The notes under the pieces: generated by a model
What the model saw: the letters and a program-made list of their open reading frames with translations, nothing else
Told to the model about the DNA's origin: nothing
The model's database searches: none
Origin: Lumbricus terrestris
Lineage: Eukaryota > Annelida > Clitellata > Crassiclitellata > Lumbricidae
Reading direction: 5' to 3'
DNA: 64,000 bases
NCBI GenBank assembly: GCA_949752735.1
Contig: OX457036.1
Span: forward strand, 8,396,192 to 8,460,191
Shown: in pieces, positions 1 to 9,735 of the stretch
Position numbering within the stretch: position 1 is the first letter of the stretch
Layout of the letters: each line of letters begins with the position of its first letter
Made by a program: the position numbers and the translations under genes

Positions 1-155
1 CTTATAAAATACTCTAATGGTGCTGGTTTTCGTGATATCCCTAGGTTGTGCATGGCATCATAAGCATTGGGATACGACTTTGGATGCAATTGACATGTGC
101 TAACGATGAACTCAGATGCCATTTCTTCATTCGATCGCATCGTATAGTCCGTCAT
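1..155 (-). CDS. Mab-21-domain (cGAS-like) protein, copy A, N-terminal part only
   Basis: Only the first 51 codons of a minus-strand gene lie inside the window; the rest is off the left edge. The start codon is the complement of 153-155 and sits in the same context as the four complete paralogues (copies B-E). The reading frame begins MTDYTMRSNEEMASEF, like copies B, C and E, and is open to the edge, stopping just before the conserved CGSS nucleotidyltransferase motif. In the codons that vary between copies it most resembles copy D (GISRKPAPLEY against SISRRPAPLEY). It marks the left-most visible unit of the tandem array. Whether the full gene is intact cannot be judged. Confidence 0.85.
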   Translation of the reverse strand, partial: MTDYTMRSNEEMASEFIVSTCQLHPKSYPNAYDAMHNLGISRKPAPLEYFI

Positions 156-204
156 CTAAGATGTGAACCATATCACTTGTAATGTATCATTATGATCATC
201 ATGA

Positions 205-205
205 A

Positions 206-264
<59 letters not shown>
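205..264. repeat. (CAT)n microsatellite, unit 1
   Basis: Nearly pure trinucleotide run about 50 bp upstream of the start codon of Mab-21 copy A. It is the short counterpart of the larger CAT/GTC tracts at the same place in units 2-5. Confidence 0.95.
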
Positions 265-947
265 CACAACGGTACTGTAATTATTGAGTTTGGTATCAAT
301 TTCTTCAGGGAAACATTTGTTCTATCATTACACAAAATATTCTAATAGGTCTACACATCAGCCTAAAGATATTGGGCAATATTTAAATACTTAATCTATG
401 GAACTGCATATTTTATAAACATAGTTGGTATGAAACTTTCTATGAGCATCCAATACCAAAGCTGCTTTCGTGGTGTTCCAGAAAAATTTCACCGAATAGT
501 AACTAGTAGATAATAAAAAATGTTCTATCGTATACGACCATAATAAGTTAGGCCATATTGGCCTTCGTGGGTCTATGTAAATAAGACCAAAGGCTTAATC
601 GCAATCTGTGAGAGCAATATTATACTCAGGACGCGATTTTTAACTTAAAACATTTTTTGTGATCGAATAGCCTTTGTTCGTTTGAATTATGATATTAATT
701 ATTTGATGTAACAAGCATTTTTGAATTTTTTGCATATTTTTTTATTGTTCGTCGAAATAGCATTTTGCTTTTCCAAACAGGTCACTATGCAAGCAATTCA
801 GTTTAGAATAATTATTACTATTGGTCTAAAACAGTGAAAAACGTTGATCAGTTTCACCACAAAATATGCTAGGCCTACGGCATTGTAACAATTCTCATTA
901 GACGACATGCGGACTCCGGTCCATAATTGAATGCAGATTAGAAAATC
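265..947. other. Unit-1-specific spacer, no gene seen
   Basis: AT-rich sequence that does not align with the spacer at this position in units 2-5 (for example 16400-17160). Homology with the other units resumes at about 948. No coding potential is convincing on either strand. Confidence 0.6.
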
Positions 948-1210
948 TGAAGAGTTTTTCTGGAACAAAGGCGTCTGCATTGTGTTTCACACGCTGTCAT
1001 TTAAATCATAGCTATAGCGAATAAAAGTCTCAGTTAAAGCCACAGAGGCTCACCAGCTTAACGTTAGACTTCAGATTTATTTACGAAAGAAGATCAATTA
1101 CCTGATCATGAGCAATTCGAGCACCTGTTATAACTAATCGATTTTCGTTGTGCAGTAAAGTATGTTAAAATCCGTTTGCAATGCGATAAATTTTTGCGTG
1201 CGATAAGTTT
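948..1210. other. Conserved non-coding block before the GA tract, unit 1
   Basis: Non-coding block repeated in every unit (17157-17533, 37381-37742, 47771-48160, 57891-58260) with small differences. I see no ORF and no recognisable RNA gene. Unit 1 lacks about 80 bp present just before the GA tract in the other units. Confidence 0.6.
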
Positions 1211-1219
1211 GAGAGAGAT

Positions 1220-1260
<41 letters not shown>

Positions 1261-1368
1261 TAGATAGATAGACAGACAGAGACAGACATACAGAGAGACA
1301 GAGGGAGACAGAGAGAGAGAGAGACAGAGAGAGACAGAGATAGACAGAGAGAGAAAGAAAGAGAGAGG
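1211..1368. repeat. GA-rich microsatellite (GAGA/GACA), unit 1
   Basis: Imperfect GA dinucleotide and GACA tetranucleotide tract. The same tract sits in this position in every unit, with length differences. The Leu/Ser-rich and Arg/Glu-rich ORFs across it are low-complexity artefacts. Confidence 0.95.
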
Positions 1369-1528
1369 CGTATCAGTATGTGCGTATTGCGTAGACCTTG
1401 TGTACCGAATGCGACAATTTAGCGTTGGCCCGAACTGCAGCCATGATTGCACAGTGCACACACATCTAATTATGAGCTGTATGGTGTGCAGGTCTTGCTG
1501 TCACACATGGGCGCAGCTCTGTTTACTT

Positions 1529-2138
1529 CGGTTCCACGACAACTGGTCTACCGACAACTCGTCTACCGACAACTCGTCTCCGGACAATTGGTCTAACGAC
1601 AACTGGTCTACAGACGAAAAGCATTAATGAAATAGAAGCTGGATTTATGAAAATGGTTTCTTAGCTTAAATGGAAGCTGGATCGATGATTTTATTCATGT
1701 ATTTCGACATGCATCCAGTTTCTACTTCAGATCTAAAAATACTTTCATCCAGCTTCTATTTCACACCCGTTATTTTCGTCAATCCAGCTTCTACTTCAGA
1801 TATAAAACAATACCCTTATCCAGCTTCCATTACTTAAGCGTTTTTCATCAATCCAGCTTCTATTTCAGATCAAGAAATACTTTCATCCAGCTTTTGTTTC
1901 TCATACGTTATTTTCGTCAATCCAGCTTCTATTTCTTCTGTAAAAGAGCCATCATCCAGATTTCATTTCTCTTGCGTTTTTCGTCAATCCAACCTCCATT
2001 TCACCTGTAAAACCTTTCATCCAGCTTCCATTTCTCAAGCGCTGGATCAGTTGTCTGTAGACCAGTTGTCGTAGACGAATTGTCCGGAGACCACTTGTCG
2101 TTAGACGAGTTGTCGGTAGACGAGTTGTCGTGACACCG
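1529..2138. mobile_element. Non-autonomous element with minisatellite-like inverted termini
   Basis: Units 2-5 run uninterrupted from the block ending at 1528 to the block starting at 2139; unit 1 has 610 bp inserted here, flanked by TTTACTT (1522-1528 and 2139-2145, or 8 bp with the next C). The ends are inverted: CGGT..CACGACAACT at the left and its complement at the right. Both ends consist of imperfect 15-bp repeats related to GACAACTCGTCTACC (about 1536-1616 and 2045-2135, opposite orientation). The interior is built from degenerate repeats of CATCCAGCTTCTATTTC. No transposase is encoded. Confidence 0.75.
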
Positions 2139-2146
2139 TTTACTTC

Positions 2147-2609
2147 ATCGTGAATAAATATTATGAGCACCTCGCTATTGTAGAATGCAGACTCATGTGA
2201 AGGATGCTTATAAATCTTTCTAACGTTTAGAATCTAAAGGATAACAATTTGTCTTCTTCCTTAAATAAGTCTCATTAAAAATGCTAAAAAAATTGATCAA
2301 ATTGTTTCTTAAATGCTCAACGGCTTTCATAAAATAGCTGATGACCTTTTTTAGTCTTTGCTTCTTATAAATTATATTACCAGAAATGACCAAAACATCC
2401 TAACTCTTTTAACACTGTAGACATTTACGCACTCTGCTGCTCATAACAAATTTTTCCTTAAACATTGGGGAATACAAACATGGACGATCCTCCACCACAA
2501 ACCACAAACATTGGGGGACCGTCTGCCCATGTCCCCCTAAATCTCCGCTCATGCATCGTATTCGATTCGTTCAAATAAAATAAAAATCCAAATGACGCCA
2601 TCTCATTCC
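2147..2609. other. Shared spacer, unit 1
   Basis: Non-coding block also present at about 17925-18354, 38200-38650, 48540-48970 and 58565-58995. It contains one end of a dispersed repeat ending CCCCCTAAATCTCCGC, related to the inverted ends at 8297 and 11951. No gene is visible. Confidence 0.6.
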
Positions 2610-2870
2610 ATTCTACACTCCGTTCTGCTCTGATTCATTTACTTTTTTCCACTCGATTCAATATTCTGACCCATTCCATTTTATTCTATCATAGACTATT
2701 CTCTTTCCATTCTCTTCTATAATTGAGTTCACCTATTATGTTCTACTCTATTTTATTCTGTTCCATTCTAATTAAATTCTATTCGACTCCGCTGAGTGCA
2801 ATTCCATTTCGTTCTAATCCATTCTATGCAGGCTCATATTTTACTCCCTCTATTCCATTCTAGTCCAGGA
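2610..2870. repeat. Degenerate ATTCC/ATTCT tract, unit 1
   Basis: Pyrimidine-rich sequence made of imperfect ATTCC, ATTCT and TTCTA words, present in every unit upstream of the Wnt exon. It is interrupted at 2876 by the solo LTR. Confidence 0.75.
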
Positions 2871-2875
2871 AATTT

Positions 2876-3656
2876 TGTAACGCCCGCCCCCATCGTCATC
2901 CCCGGAATCGCCACATCCGGATAATCGAACGAAGGGACCGTGTGCTGCTGTGAACGAGCTCTAGAGATAGAGGGAGGACAGGAGGAGGTGACTTCCGGGT
3001 TCGAATCCCAGCGATGAAATGGCGGCCAAATATCTCGGCTGCCTAACTCCCTATATGAAATTGGAGCCTTGCTGGACAACCTTTCACTTCTTCGCAGTTT
3101 ACCAGGGTATGCGAAATCTTTAGGGCCTAGCGCCCAAACTTTCTGCCAGGCCGATGGTCGAATGGTAAGGCGCGTCCGCAATGATAGAAGCGGTGGACCT
3201 AGGTCCAGGGTTCAAATCCACAGCAGATCTTGGTACCGGCGATGCTTTGAGTCTTTCTAAGCGTGACACAACCTCCGTCAGCTCTACTCTAACATTAGGC
3301 TGTACAGCAGAGATTTCCTCCCTGACATTTGATTGCACCGCCAAGACATCTAATTCTACCGAGGCAATCGCCTCTTGCGTATCTCTAGCATGCATCTGCA
3401 TAGCTTCTTGTGAAGACTTAGCATGCGACTGTATCGCTTCATGTGTTGTCTTAGCATTAGTCTGAATTGCCTCATGAGTAGACCTAGCATTAACCTGGAT
3501 TGCCTCTAAAACAATCTCCATCGAGGAAGGCGGCCTCGAGGGTTGGGCAGAAGTGGCAGCCCTAGAATCCTCCATGACGCTATAGAAGTTACTCATATCT
3601 TTATAGCTCACAATGAAGATAGTCAGTAGATGTAATGCAAGTTTCTTATTAATCAA
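2876..3656 (-). pseudogene. Gag-like N-terminal fragment inside the solo LTR, frameshifted
   Basis: Two overlapping minus-strand frames, 3656-3120 and 3181 down to the LTR edge, together form one interrupted reading frame. The first part has about five imperfect 11-residue repeats of the type THEAIQTNAKT, strongly helical and probably coiled coil, starting after a Met (MEDSR) near codon 29. The second part ends in MGAGVT exactly at the LTR border, as the ORF of the complete element ends its LTR-encoded part in PPRVT. No known domain is recognised. It is called a pseudogene because of the frame change near 3120-3181 and because a solo LTR has no downstream continuation. Confidence 0.5.
3145..3225 (+). 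other. tRNA-like sequence inside the solo LTR
   Basis: Antisense to the gag-like frame. An A-box-like word (GATGGTCGAATGGTAAGGCG) is followed about 45 bp later by a B-box-like GGTTCAAATCC (3209-3219), resembling a long-variable-arm tRNA (Leu/Ser type). The acceptor stem does not pair convincingly, so this is tRNA-derived rather than a working tRNA gene. A second B-box-like word, GGTTCGAATCC, is at 2998-3008. Confidence 0.4.
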
Positions 3657-4416
3657 TCAAGGATTTAATCAACGTCAGTTGCATTCAATGCAATCAATGA
3701 TTAAAGTCAGTAAGTTTAATTAATATTTCTTATCTTTTGCAAAGACATTCAATGAAAATCAAATGCAGAGAATTCAATGCCGACACCTTTCAAGGCAAAC
3801 ACATTTCAATGTAAATACATTTCAATGCAAACACATTTCAATGCAACCACATTTCAACCGGAGTAGGCCTAAATTAAACCCCGATTTACACTCAAGTCCC
3901 ACGGCCAATTTCAATTCAGCCCTAACTATCTAAATAACCGATCGCATTTATTTCCCTTATAAAGCGTACCTTATTTCCGAAGACAAGGGACTAAGCCGAA
4001 GGTGTGCGAAGATTGGCGACAACGTGTCGAATTCCAGGAGATCCGACGAAAACAGAAGAAAGGCGTCGATGTTGAGACGCCCGAAAGAAATCGGCTAAAT
4101 CCGACGTTAATTCCACGCAATGAACGAATTTCTACGTTGCGTAGACTAGAGTGCAGCTGTGTATCCAAGCCGTTTGAGAAAGACGCCACTTAGGCAACGA
4201 GTTTTACGAAACAAACGCCTCGCAAATAAACTCCGATTATGTAAGGTCACTCCATGTGACTGAGCGAAGAAGCGAAGGGAGGCCTTGTCGTTATATCCGG
4301 GAGAACAGCCGATGCGAAAAATGCGCAGAACAGAACTCCAGAAACGACCATTATATTTCCGCTCCGATCGATATTAATAATGACTCCATGTCGTGAAAGA
4401 ATCGCCAGCAGAATTC

Positions 4417-4742
4417 CAGGGCCGTGTTTAAGGTTCTTCGAGTGTCGGTGCAAAGTGCTACAGCTGGGGCAAAGTGCCGTTCGGTAGTCTTACAAGATTA
4501 GTCGTTTACAAAAATCCGCTGTTCAATAGGTTAGCATACGTGGTTTGTCGGCTGTGGCGGGTCAGTAAGCAAGCACGCAACGTCGGTGAACTTAATGAAA
4601 TTAATGTTTTCTTACACTTACTGATTTTACAAAATGTTTAACACTGAGAGTCACAAAAGACATTTGCCCAATAGCAACAAACTCTCGGCTCAGGGGCATT
4701 CGGTGCACCGCACCGAATGGTCCTATGTTAAACACGGCTCTA
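4417..4742 (+). mobile_element. hAT-like MITE nested in the solo LTR
   Basis: 326 bp with inverted ends (CAGGGCCGTGTTTAA at the left; the complement of the right end reads TAGAGCCGTGTTTAA) and a perfect 8-bp target duplication CAGAATTC (4409-4416 and 4743-4750). CAGGG termini and 8-bp duplications are typical of hAT superfamily elements. It is the same family as 49908-50247 but in opposite orientation. No coding capacity. Confidence 0.85.
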
Positions 4743-5621
4743 CAGAATTCGTATATTGAACGCGACGACACGAAACCGTAGCCCAAGCGGGTGCTATATC
4801 CTGACCTCACTTGACTAAAACTGTCGACTCGAACACGAAAACTACCATCAGTCGCGATACATCCGCTTCCCTTGAAATTCTGGCCACGTCTGCTCTCTAT
4901 CGACGTGCGCGGCTCTTTTAAAACTGCCTGAATCGCAGAGCGTCCTACCGACTTCGCAAGCGCAGCTAGAGATCTGCGCGCGTAGATCCAGCAGCTATGC
5001 AGCTGTCTCAAGGCGGAAAGATGGGCGCCAAAATTAGCTTCCACGTGTGGCCTTCTGTGTATCTCTGCTGTCGGTCTGTAGCTCACTGTCTTTCTCCTTC
5101 TCTCTTTTCTTCTGGAAAGCGCTATCTGCCGTCAGTCACGTACGCACCATATGCACTGATTCAACCTTGTGAAGCCACTGTTATTTCAACAGATACACAG
5201 GCCCACACGCCTACAGGAGTACCTCTCTATCCGTCTCTCTATCTGTGCTTGTCTGTCTGGCCGTATTGCTCGCTCACTCTTTCCTTTTTGACCACCTCAG
5301 GCAAACTGTGAGAAAGTGGCCTGCGTGCGTCGGACGAGAGCGGTTCTTTCTTTCAAGTCGACCGCCGATATCGTGCGACAATTACACGAGTCAATTAAAC
5401 GCAGCTGCAACGGCCTACGTCATCGACCGCTGAAATTCGAGTCAAACCGATATCAACATTAAAATCTAGGTCACGAAACGCACCTCAAAAATACAGAAAT
5501 AAAACAAATATATCAGATCCCTGAAACCTCATAATCGATCAAAAATTAAATAAAAAATAAAATTAGCGACCAGAAGCCTGTAGCGTAGTTACACGATCGC
5601 TACAATTTCTTTATTCTTCTC

Positions 5622-5806
5622 CAGGGCTTTTTTTAACGTGCAGTTGTACACAAAATGTGCAGTTCTAAACGGATTTGTGCTGTTGTAGAAGCACTTCTGT
5701 ACAGTTAAAACTTGCAAAAAGGTCCGATTGGAAGTAATTTACCATGGAAGATGGGAAACGAAAGAAGGAGTTGTGCAGTTCTAAAAATTCCTTAAAAACA
5801 GCCCTG
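5622..5806. mobile_element. Short hAT-like MITE (185 bp)
   Basis: Inserted in a tract that is uninterrupted in the other units. Termini CAGGGCTTTTTTTAA and, on the other strand, CAGGGCTGTTTTTAAGG. Perfect 8-bp target duplication TTCTTCTC (5614-5621 and 5807-5814). Non-coding. Confidence 0.85.
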
Positions 5807-5814
5807 TTCTTCTC

Positions 5815-6013
5815 TCTATTCTTCTCTTTTATACTCGATCCCACTCCATCGTTAGGTCTACTTTTAATTTTCCTTCGCCTCATTCCTCTCACACTGAAGA
5901 TGAATGATTAAATGAATTAATGCTAATTATAGCGAGGGAAAATTAAATATGAAGTTGCCAAAAATTCCAAGTATCCTCTACTTTATTCTATTGTGATTTT
6001 TTCTGCATTGAAG
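5815..6013 (+). other. Sequence upstream of the Wnt acceptor, unit 1
   Basis: Shared spacer leading into a T-rich stretch (TGTGATTTTTTCTGCATTG) that serves as polypyrimidine tract for the Wnt exon. Confidence 0.5.
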
Positions 6014-6288
6014 ACAGTCGCGAGAAGGCCTATATCTACGGCATATCGTCCGCAGGGGTGACGCACTCCATCACGAAGGCATGTGCCAAGGGTGAGGTTC
6101 AGATGTGCTCCTGTGACCTGAACGTCCGAAGCCGGGAAAAGGAAGTGGACTTCCTGTGGGGCGGATGTTCGCACGACGTCCGGTTCGGGGAGAAGTTCTC
6201 GAAGGAGTTCGTCGATGGGAGGGAGTCGAGTGATCAGAACCTCGAGGAGCGACTGATGAACAGGTGGAACAACGAAGCCGGACGAAAG
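6014..6288 (+). CDS. Wnt family ligand, penultimate exon, unit 1
   Basis: Encodes about 91 residues of a Wnt, the secreted, lipid-modified ligand of Frizzled receptors. Family landmarks in order: SREKAYIYGISSAGVTHSIT (the common RE-AF-YAISSAGV core), a CSCD motif, WGGCSHDVRFG (the usual WGGC-D---G), FVDGRE and NNEAGRK. The acceptor AG is at 6012-6013 (an alternative at 6016-6017 shifts the start by 4 nt); the donor is AAG|GTAGAT after 6288, phase 0. Intron positions before the SRE motif and after GRK fit common Wnt introns. The canonical LHNNEAGR is RWNNEAGR here and in other copies. Subfamily is not assigned. No signal-peptide exon is found upstream in the window. Confidence 0.85.
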
Positions 6289-7020
6289 GTAGATCAGGTT
6301 GATGAGACTGGTTCTTCAAGGACGACTTCGAAGTTAAATCTATATTGCACCAACCTATTCGATTCCGTTAATTTTCTGTCGAGCTGAAATGAAATACCGA
6401 AGCCTGACCTTTCAAGGGCGATTTTCACAGATTTTTTTATGGCTCCATTAGACTAAGGACATTTAAAACTGACGGTTGTTTAAGCTAACGTTTAAAATGT
6501 TGCTAATTAGATTTTTCTGTTTTCTGTGACGCTCGAGAAACCTCACACAATTTAGCCTACGACACGAAAACTGTACGTCTCTGTAAGGCGGAATGTCATG
6601 GTTAGAAGCCACTCGCGATGCAAAGGCAGTCACTACGAAGCAGATATTGTGCCAACAGATTATTTGACTGTGCATGTTATTATCCTAGATCGGAATATTG
6701 CCAGGTTGGATAAAAATGAATTGGATAGTAGAAGAATAGGTTGAATCAGAACAGACCAAATCAAATCAGATTAGCCACGACATCCGGTCATTTTCGCCCT
6801 TAACAAGTCCTATTAAAAAAATGAAATAATCACAAGATTCATTGTATAACTTTCGGTAAAGAAATCCCTTCCCAGTAGAGACCCGAAAAACCTTTTCCAA
6901 GGAAGACCCAATGTTGACATGAGTTCAAGTATAATAAACAAATTAAACATCTATCTATACTTTCGTCATTTCCTGCTTGTTGCCACTACATGATTTGCAA
7001 ATGATTGCTGCACTTGACAG
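6289..7020 (+). other. Wnt intron, unit 1 (732 bp)
   Basis: GT at 6289, AG at 7019-7020 (CTTGACAG|GCGG). Nearly identical to the unit 5 intron (60008-60743) and clearly less like those of units 2 and 3. It carries TAGCCTA at 6553-6559, which is plain TA in unit 2. No other feature seen. Confidence 0.8.
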
Positions 7021-7482
7021 GCGGTCGGTGGAAGTATGAAGCTACTCTGCAAATGTCACGGCGTTTCCGGTTCCTGTTCGGCGAAGATCTGCTGGCGAAC
7101 CGTCGCCTCCTTCCGCGAAATCAGTGACCTCCTCAAGGACAAGTTCGACGGCGCCACCAGGGTCAAGGTCGTAGCCGCCAAGGTCAAACTGAAACCAGTG
7201 GATCGTCGACAGAAGAGACCCACACGGAGAGACCTCGTCTACTTGGAACAGTCTCCGGACTACTGCGACCATCGCCCGGACGTGGGGTCCTTGGGCACGG
7301 TGGGGCGCCAGTGCAATCGAACTAGCTACGGACTGGATGGGTGTCAGTTGATGTGCTGTGGACGAGGGTACCGTACCTACATTGAGGAAGAGGTGGAGGA
7401 CTGTAACTGCAAGTTCTTCTGGTGCTGTAGTGTTGAGTGTCAGAAGTGTACGTCACACGTTGAGAAGTACTACTGCAACTAG
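7021..7482 (+). CDS. Wnt family ligand, last exon, unit 1
   Basis: Encodes 153 residues plus TAG: AVGGS, then the Wnt C-terminal domain. It joins in phase to the upstream exon (GRK|AV). It contains CKCHGVSGSC, whose serine in SGS is the conserved palmitoleoylation site recognised by Frizzled, then [33 protein letters not shown] and a cysteine-rich end [14 protein letters not shown]. Cysteine spacing is as expected for a folded Wnt C-terminal lobe. The exon is open and has all landmarks. Unit-1-specific change: FREIS where the others have REIG. Confidence 0.88.
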   Translation, partial: AVGGSMKLLCKCHGVSGSCSAKICWRTVASFREISDLLKDKFDGATRVKVVAAKVKLKPVDRRQKRPTRRDLVYLEQSPDYCDHRPDVGSLGTVGRQCNRTSYGLDGCQLMCCGRGYRTYIEEEVEDCNCKFFWCCSVECQKCTSHVEKYYCN

Positions 7483-7548
7483 GATGACTGCGCACTGGAA
7501 CAAGGATTGCGTCTTCAGTTCGTGTGTGTGGTGCCTCTCTAGTATGCG

Positions 7549-7760
7549 GGCTATTCGTCAACGAACGACTCGTCAACGGACATTTAGTCAACGGACGACT
7601 CGTCAGCGGACGATTCATCAATGGACGACTCATCAACGGACGATTTATCAATGGACGATTCATCGACGGACATTTAGTCAACGGACTCGTCAGCGGACGA
7701 TTCATCAACGGACGATTCATCAACGGACGACTCGTCAAGGGACATAGTCAGCGGACGACT
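7549..7760. repeat. 15-bp minisatellite downstream of Wnt, unit 1
   Basis: Imperfect tandem copies of GGACGATTCGTCAAC (or ATTCATCAAC) beginning about 65 bp after the Wnt stop. Present in all five units with different copy numbers. Arg/Thr/Gln-rich and Gly/Arg/Phe-rich ORFs over it are artefacts of the 15-bp period. Confidence 0.92.
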
Positions 7761-8296
7761 GGTCAAACAAATGTAACTGGACAGATGGGCAATCTCCTAT
7801 TTTAGAAATTCACACATGCAATGCATCATTAATATTATCCGACTTCTGCCTTGTTATGAATCATTTTCATGAATCCAGCTTCAGTTGCAGCAACGATTAT
7901 TTTTTTATAATATTCCAACTTCTATTTAATTAACAATTATTTGTCATCAATGCAACTGCTATTTAATCAAGAATCCATTCATTAATTCCACTTCTATTTA
8001 AGCAAAAATAATTGTTATCAGCCCCACTTCTATTTAACCAAGAAGTTTATCATCAATCCAACTTGAATTTATGGAGGACGTTTCACGTCAAATCCACTGC
8101 TAATTAGGCATGAAAGAACTCCATCGATCCAGTTTTTCTTGATGCAAAGACTTGGTTTCATCCAGCTTCCATTTACAGGAACAGTTATTTCCATCAATCC
8201 AGCTTCTACTTCATAAACATTCTTTAACTTTCCGTTGACCAATCGTCCTTCGACGAAATGTCCAAGAATCGTCTCTCCATCACTCAGACGAGTCCG
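7761..8296. other. Post-Wnt spacer with CCAGCTTCTA-type repeats, unit 1
   Basis: Degenerate repeats of ATCCAGCTTCTACTTC about 35-45 bp apart, ending in CCGTTGACCAATCGTCC and GACGAAATGTCC, which are inverted relatives of the minisatellite word. With the minisatellite this resembles the structure of the element at 1529-2138, so 7549 to about 8275 may be a related, older element fixed in the repeat unit. Confidence 0.45.
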
Positions 8297-8399
8297 TGGG
8301 CGGAGACTTAGGAGTGGACAGGGGACGGTTCTCCAATGTTTGGGAATGTGTCGGGTTGTGAGGATCGTCCATGCTCATAGGCGCAACCACCCTATGGGA

Positions 8400-8520
8400 C
8401 CCACGGGACGCGTCCCCCAACTTTTGAGTGGTCCCCTAACTTTATTACTATGGTCCCCCAACTTTTAGGACGTGATTCATTATGGTCCCCCCAACTTTTA
8501 GGACGTGATTGCACCTATGT
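8400..8520. repeat. Short CCCCAACTTTTAGGACGTG duplications
   Basis: A word of about 37 bp including GGTCCCCCAACTTTTAGGA is repeated two to three times in direct orientation. No gene is present around it. Confidence 0.6.
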
Positions 8521-9162
8521 CCATGCTCACGCCCCTTCCCCAATATTTAAGAAATATTCATAAGTAGCATCGTCAATTTCTACAGTGTGAGGATATTTAG
8601 AATAACGAAAGAAAAAAATCTTATCATGGGCTATTTTGAACGGTAAAAATGGAAGAAATGACCAAAAAAGTGGTCAGCTTTTTGACAGGGAAGTTTTTCA
8701 GAAGATTTTGAGCAAATCCCTAAAAAAGGTGGTCAGAAATTTTGGTCGATGGAAATGGAAAAGGTCGTCAGTGACTCAGCCGTCCTTTCAAAATATCGGG
8801 CCTCGGCGACCGTCCTTCGGCCGCTCATCCCCCCCTTAGCCCCCACATCTTTAGACCAAGCCTCCGCCTATGTCCGGGCCATACATCCCAGGCAGAAAAG
8901 AATAGCTTTCAAGTGTTTTAAAGATGCGCATTCGGACACCTTAGCTAAGGCGTCATCTGCTCACACCAGTTCATTAGTTTTGTCCGCATTGGTCCCTCTC
9001 TCTATGGAATGGACTTTCCCCAAATCAATTCGCTCCGCCATCTTATCTGGTTGTCTTTCTTCATCTTTCTCTCGCTTCAAATACGGTCTTTTCTCTCGTG
9101 GCCGCTCGCACTGGAAGCGCTTCTGAAAGGCTTTTTCTGAAAGGATCGCTTTTTAAACGTTT

Positions 9163-9218
9163 AAATACAATACAATACAATACAATACAATGCAATACAA
9201 TACAATAGCCTACAATGA
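9163..9218. repeat. (AATAC)n microsatellite
   Basis: Pentanucleotide run with one TAGCCTA interruption at 9209-9215, where the period predicts TA only. Confidence 0.85.
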
Positions 9219-9558
9219 GGAGCAAACAAGGCTATCTTAGGTAGGGGGTGGTCAGGAACCCTTGCGGCAGGGTGGAGAAACACTTTTGACAGGAAATTTC
9301 AACCCCGAACTTGTTGCCCGATGCCTACCATTAATCTTTTGGAATTCAATTGCAACCGAAGGCTGCATTGCACAATTCTTTAATACGCCGGCGCTATATA
9401 AATTGCGAATTGGGAACACTTCTTAACACTATAAAGATGAACTGCTTTGTGGTTTCTTATTCAATTTTACTAGATGATTAGAATACTCCTGTCGCTAAAA
9501 CGTCAGACTAAATGAAAATGGACCATCATTGACTGTAGGCCTATGCTAAGCAATACCG

Positions 9559-9735
9559 TGGGGTGCGGTAGTGTAGTGGTGGCGTCAATGCCTTTGGAGC
9601 CGGAGAGTTCCAGTTTCGAATCCACCTCAAGCCACCGTGTAGAAACCTTGAGCAAGTCCTTCACTCGCAATTGCACACGGGCAGAGAGAGGTAGAGTGCA
9701 ATGTGTAGACTATGTAAATCTTAGAGATCAGCTCA
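9559..9735 (+). repeat. tRNA-derived SINE copy
   Basis: Starts GGGGTGCGGTAGTGTAGTGG (A-box-like), followed by GTTTCGAATCCACC (B-box-like) and a body with GAGCAAGTCCTTCACTCGCAA. It is the same family as the SINE at 41782-42005. The 3' end is degenerate and its position approximate. Confidence 0.7.

Larger units (their letters stand above)
2876..5604 (-). mobile_element. Solo LTR (2.7 kb) of a gag-in-LTR retroelement family
   Basis: The insertion is defined by comparison with units 2-5, where the flanking pyrimidine tract is continuous. It starts TGTAACGCCCGCC and ends CGATCGCTACA, that is TG..CA, with a 4-bp target duplication ATTT (2872-2875 and 5605-5608). The GCTACA end matches the LTR end of the complete element at 29477-36930, and target duplications of both are 4 bp. 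A minus-strand gag-like reading frame starts inside it and runs out of the 2876 end, the design of the complete element. It contains a nested 326-bp hAT MITE. No internal region or second LTR is present, so it is most simply a solo LTR left by LTR-LTR recombination. Confidence 0.75.

Noticed and set aside
7524..7760. Regularly repeated ~15-bp words as a possible CRISPR array
   Set aside because: No spacers between repeats; contiguous tandem repeat in animal DNA.
7322..7805. Arg/Thr/Gln-rich and Gly/Arg/Phe-rich ORFs after each Wnt stop
   Set aside because: Products of the 15-bp minisatellite; copy number and frame vary between units.
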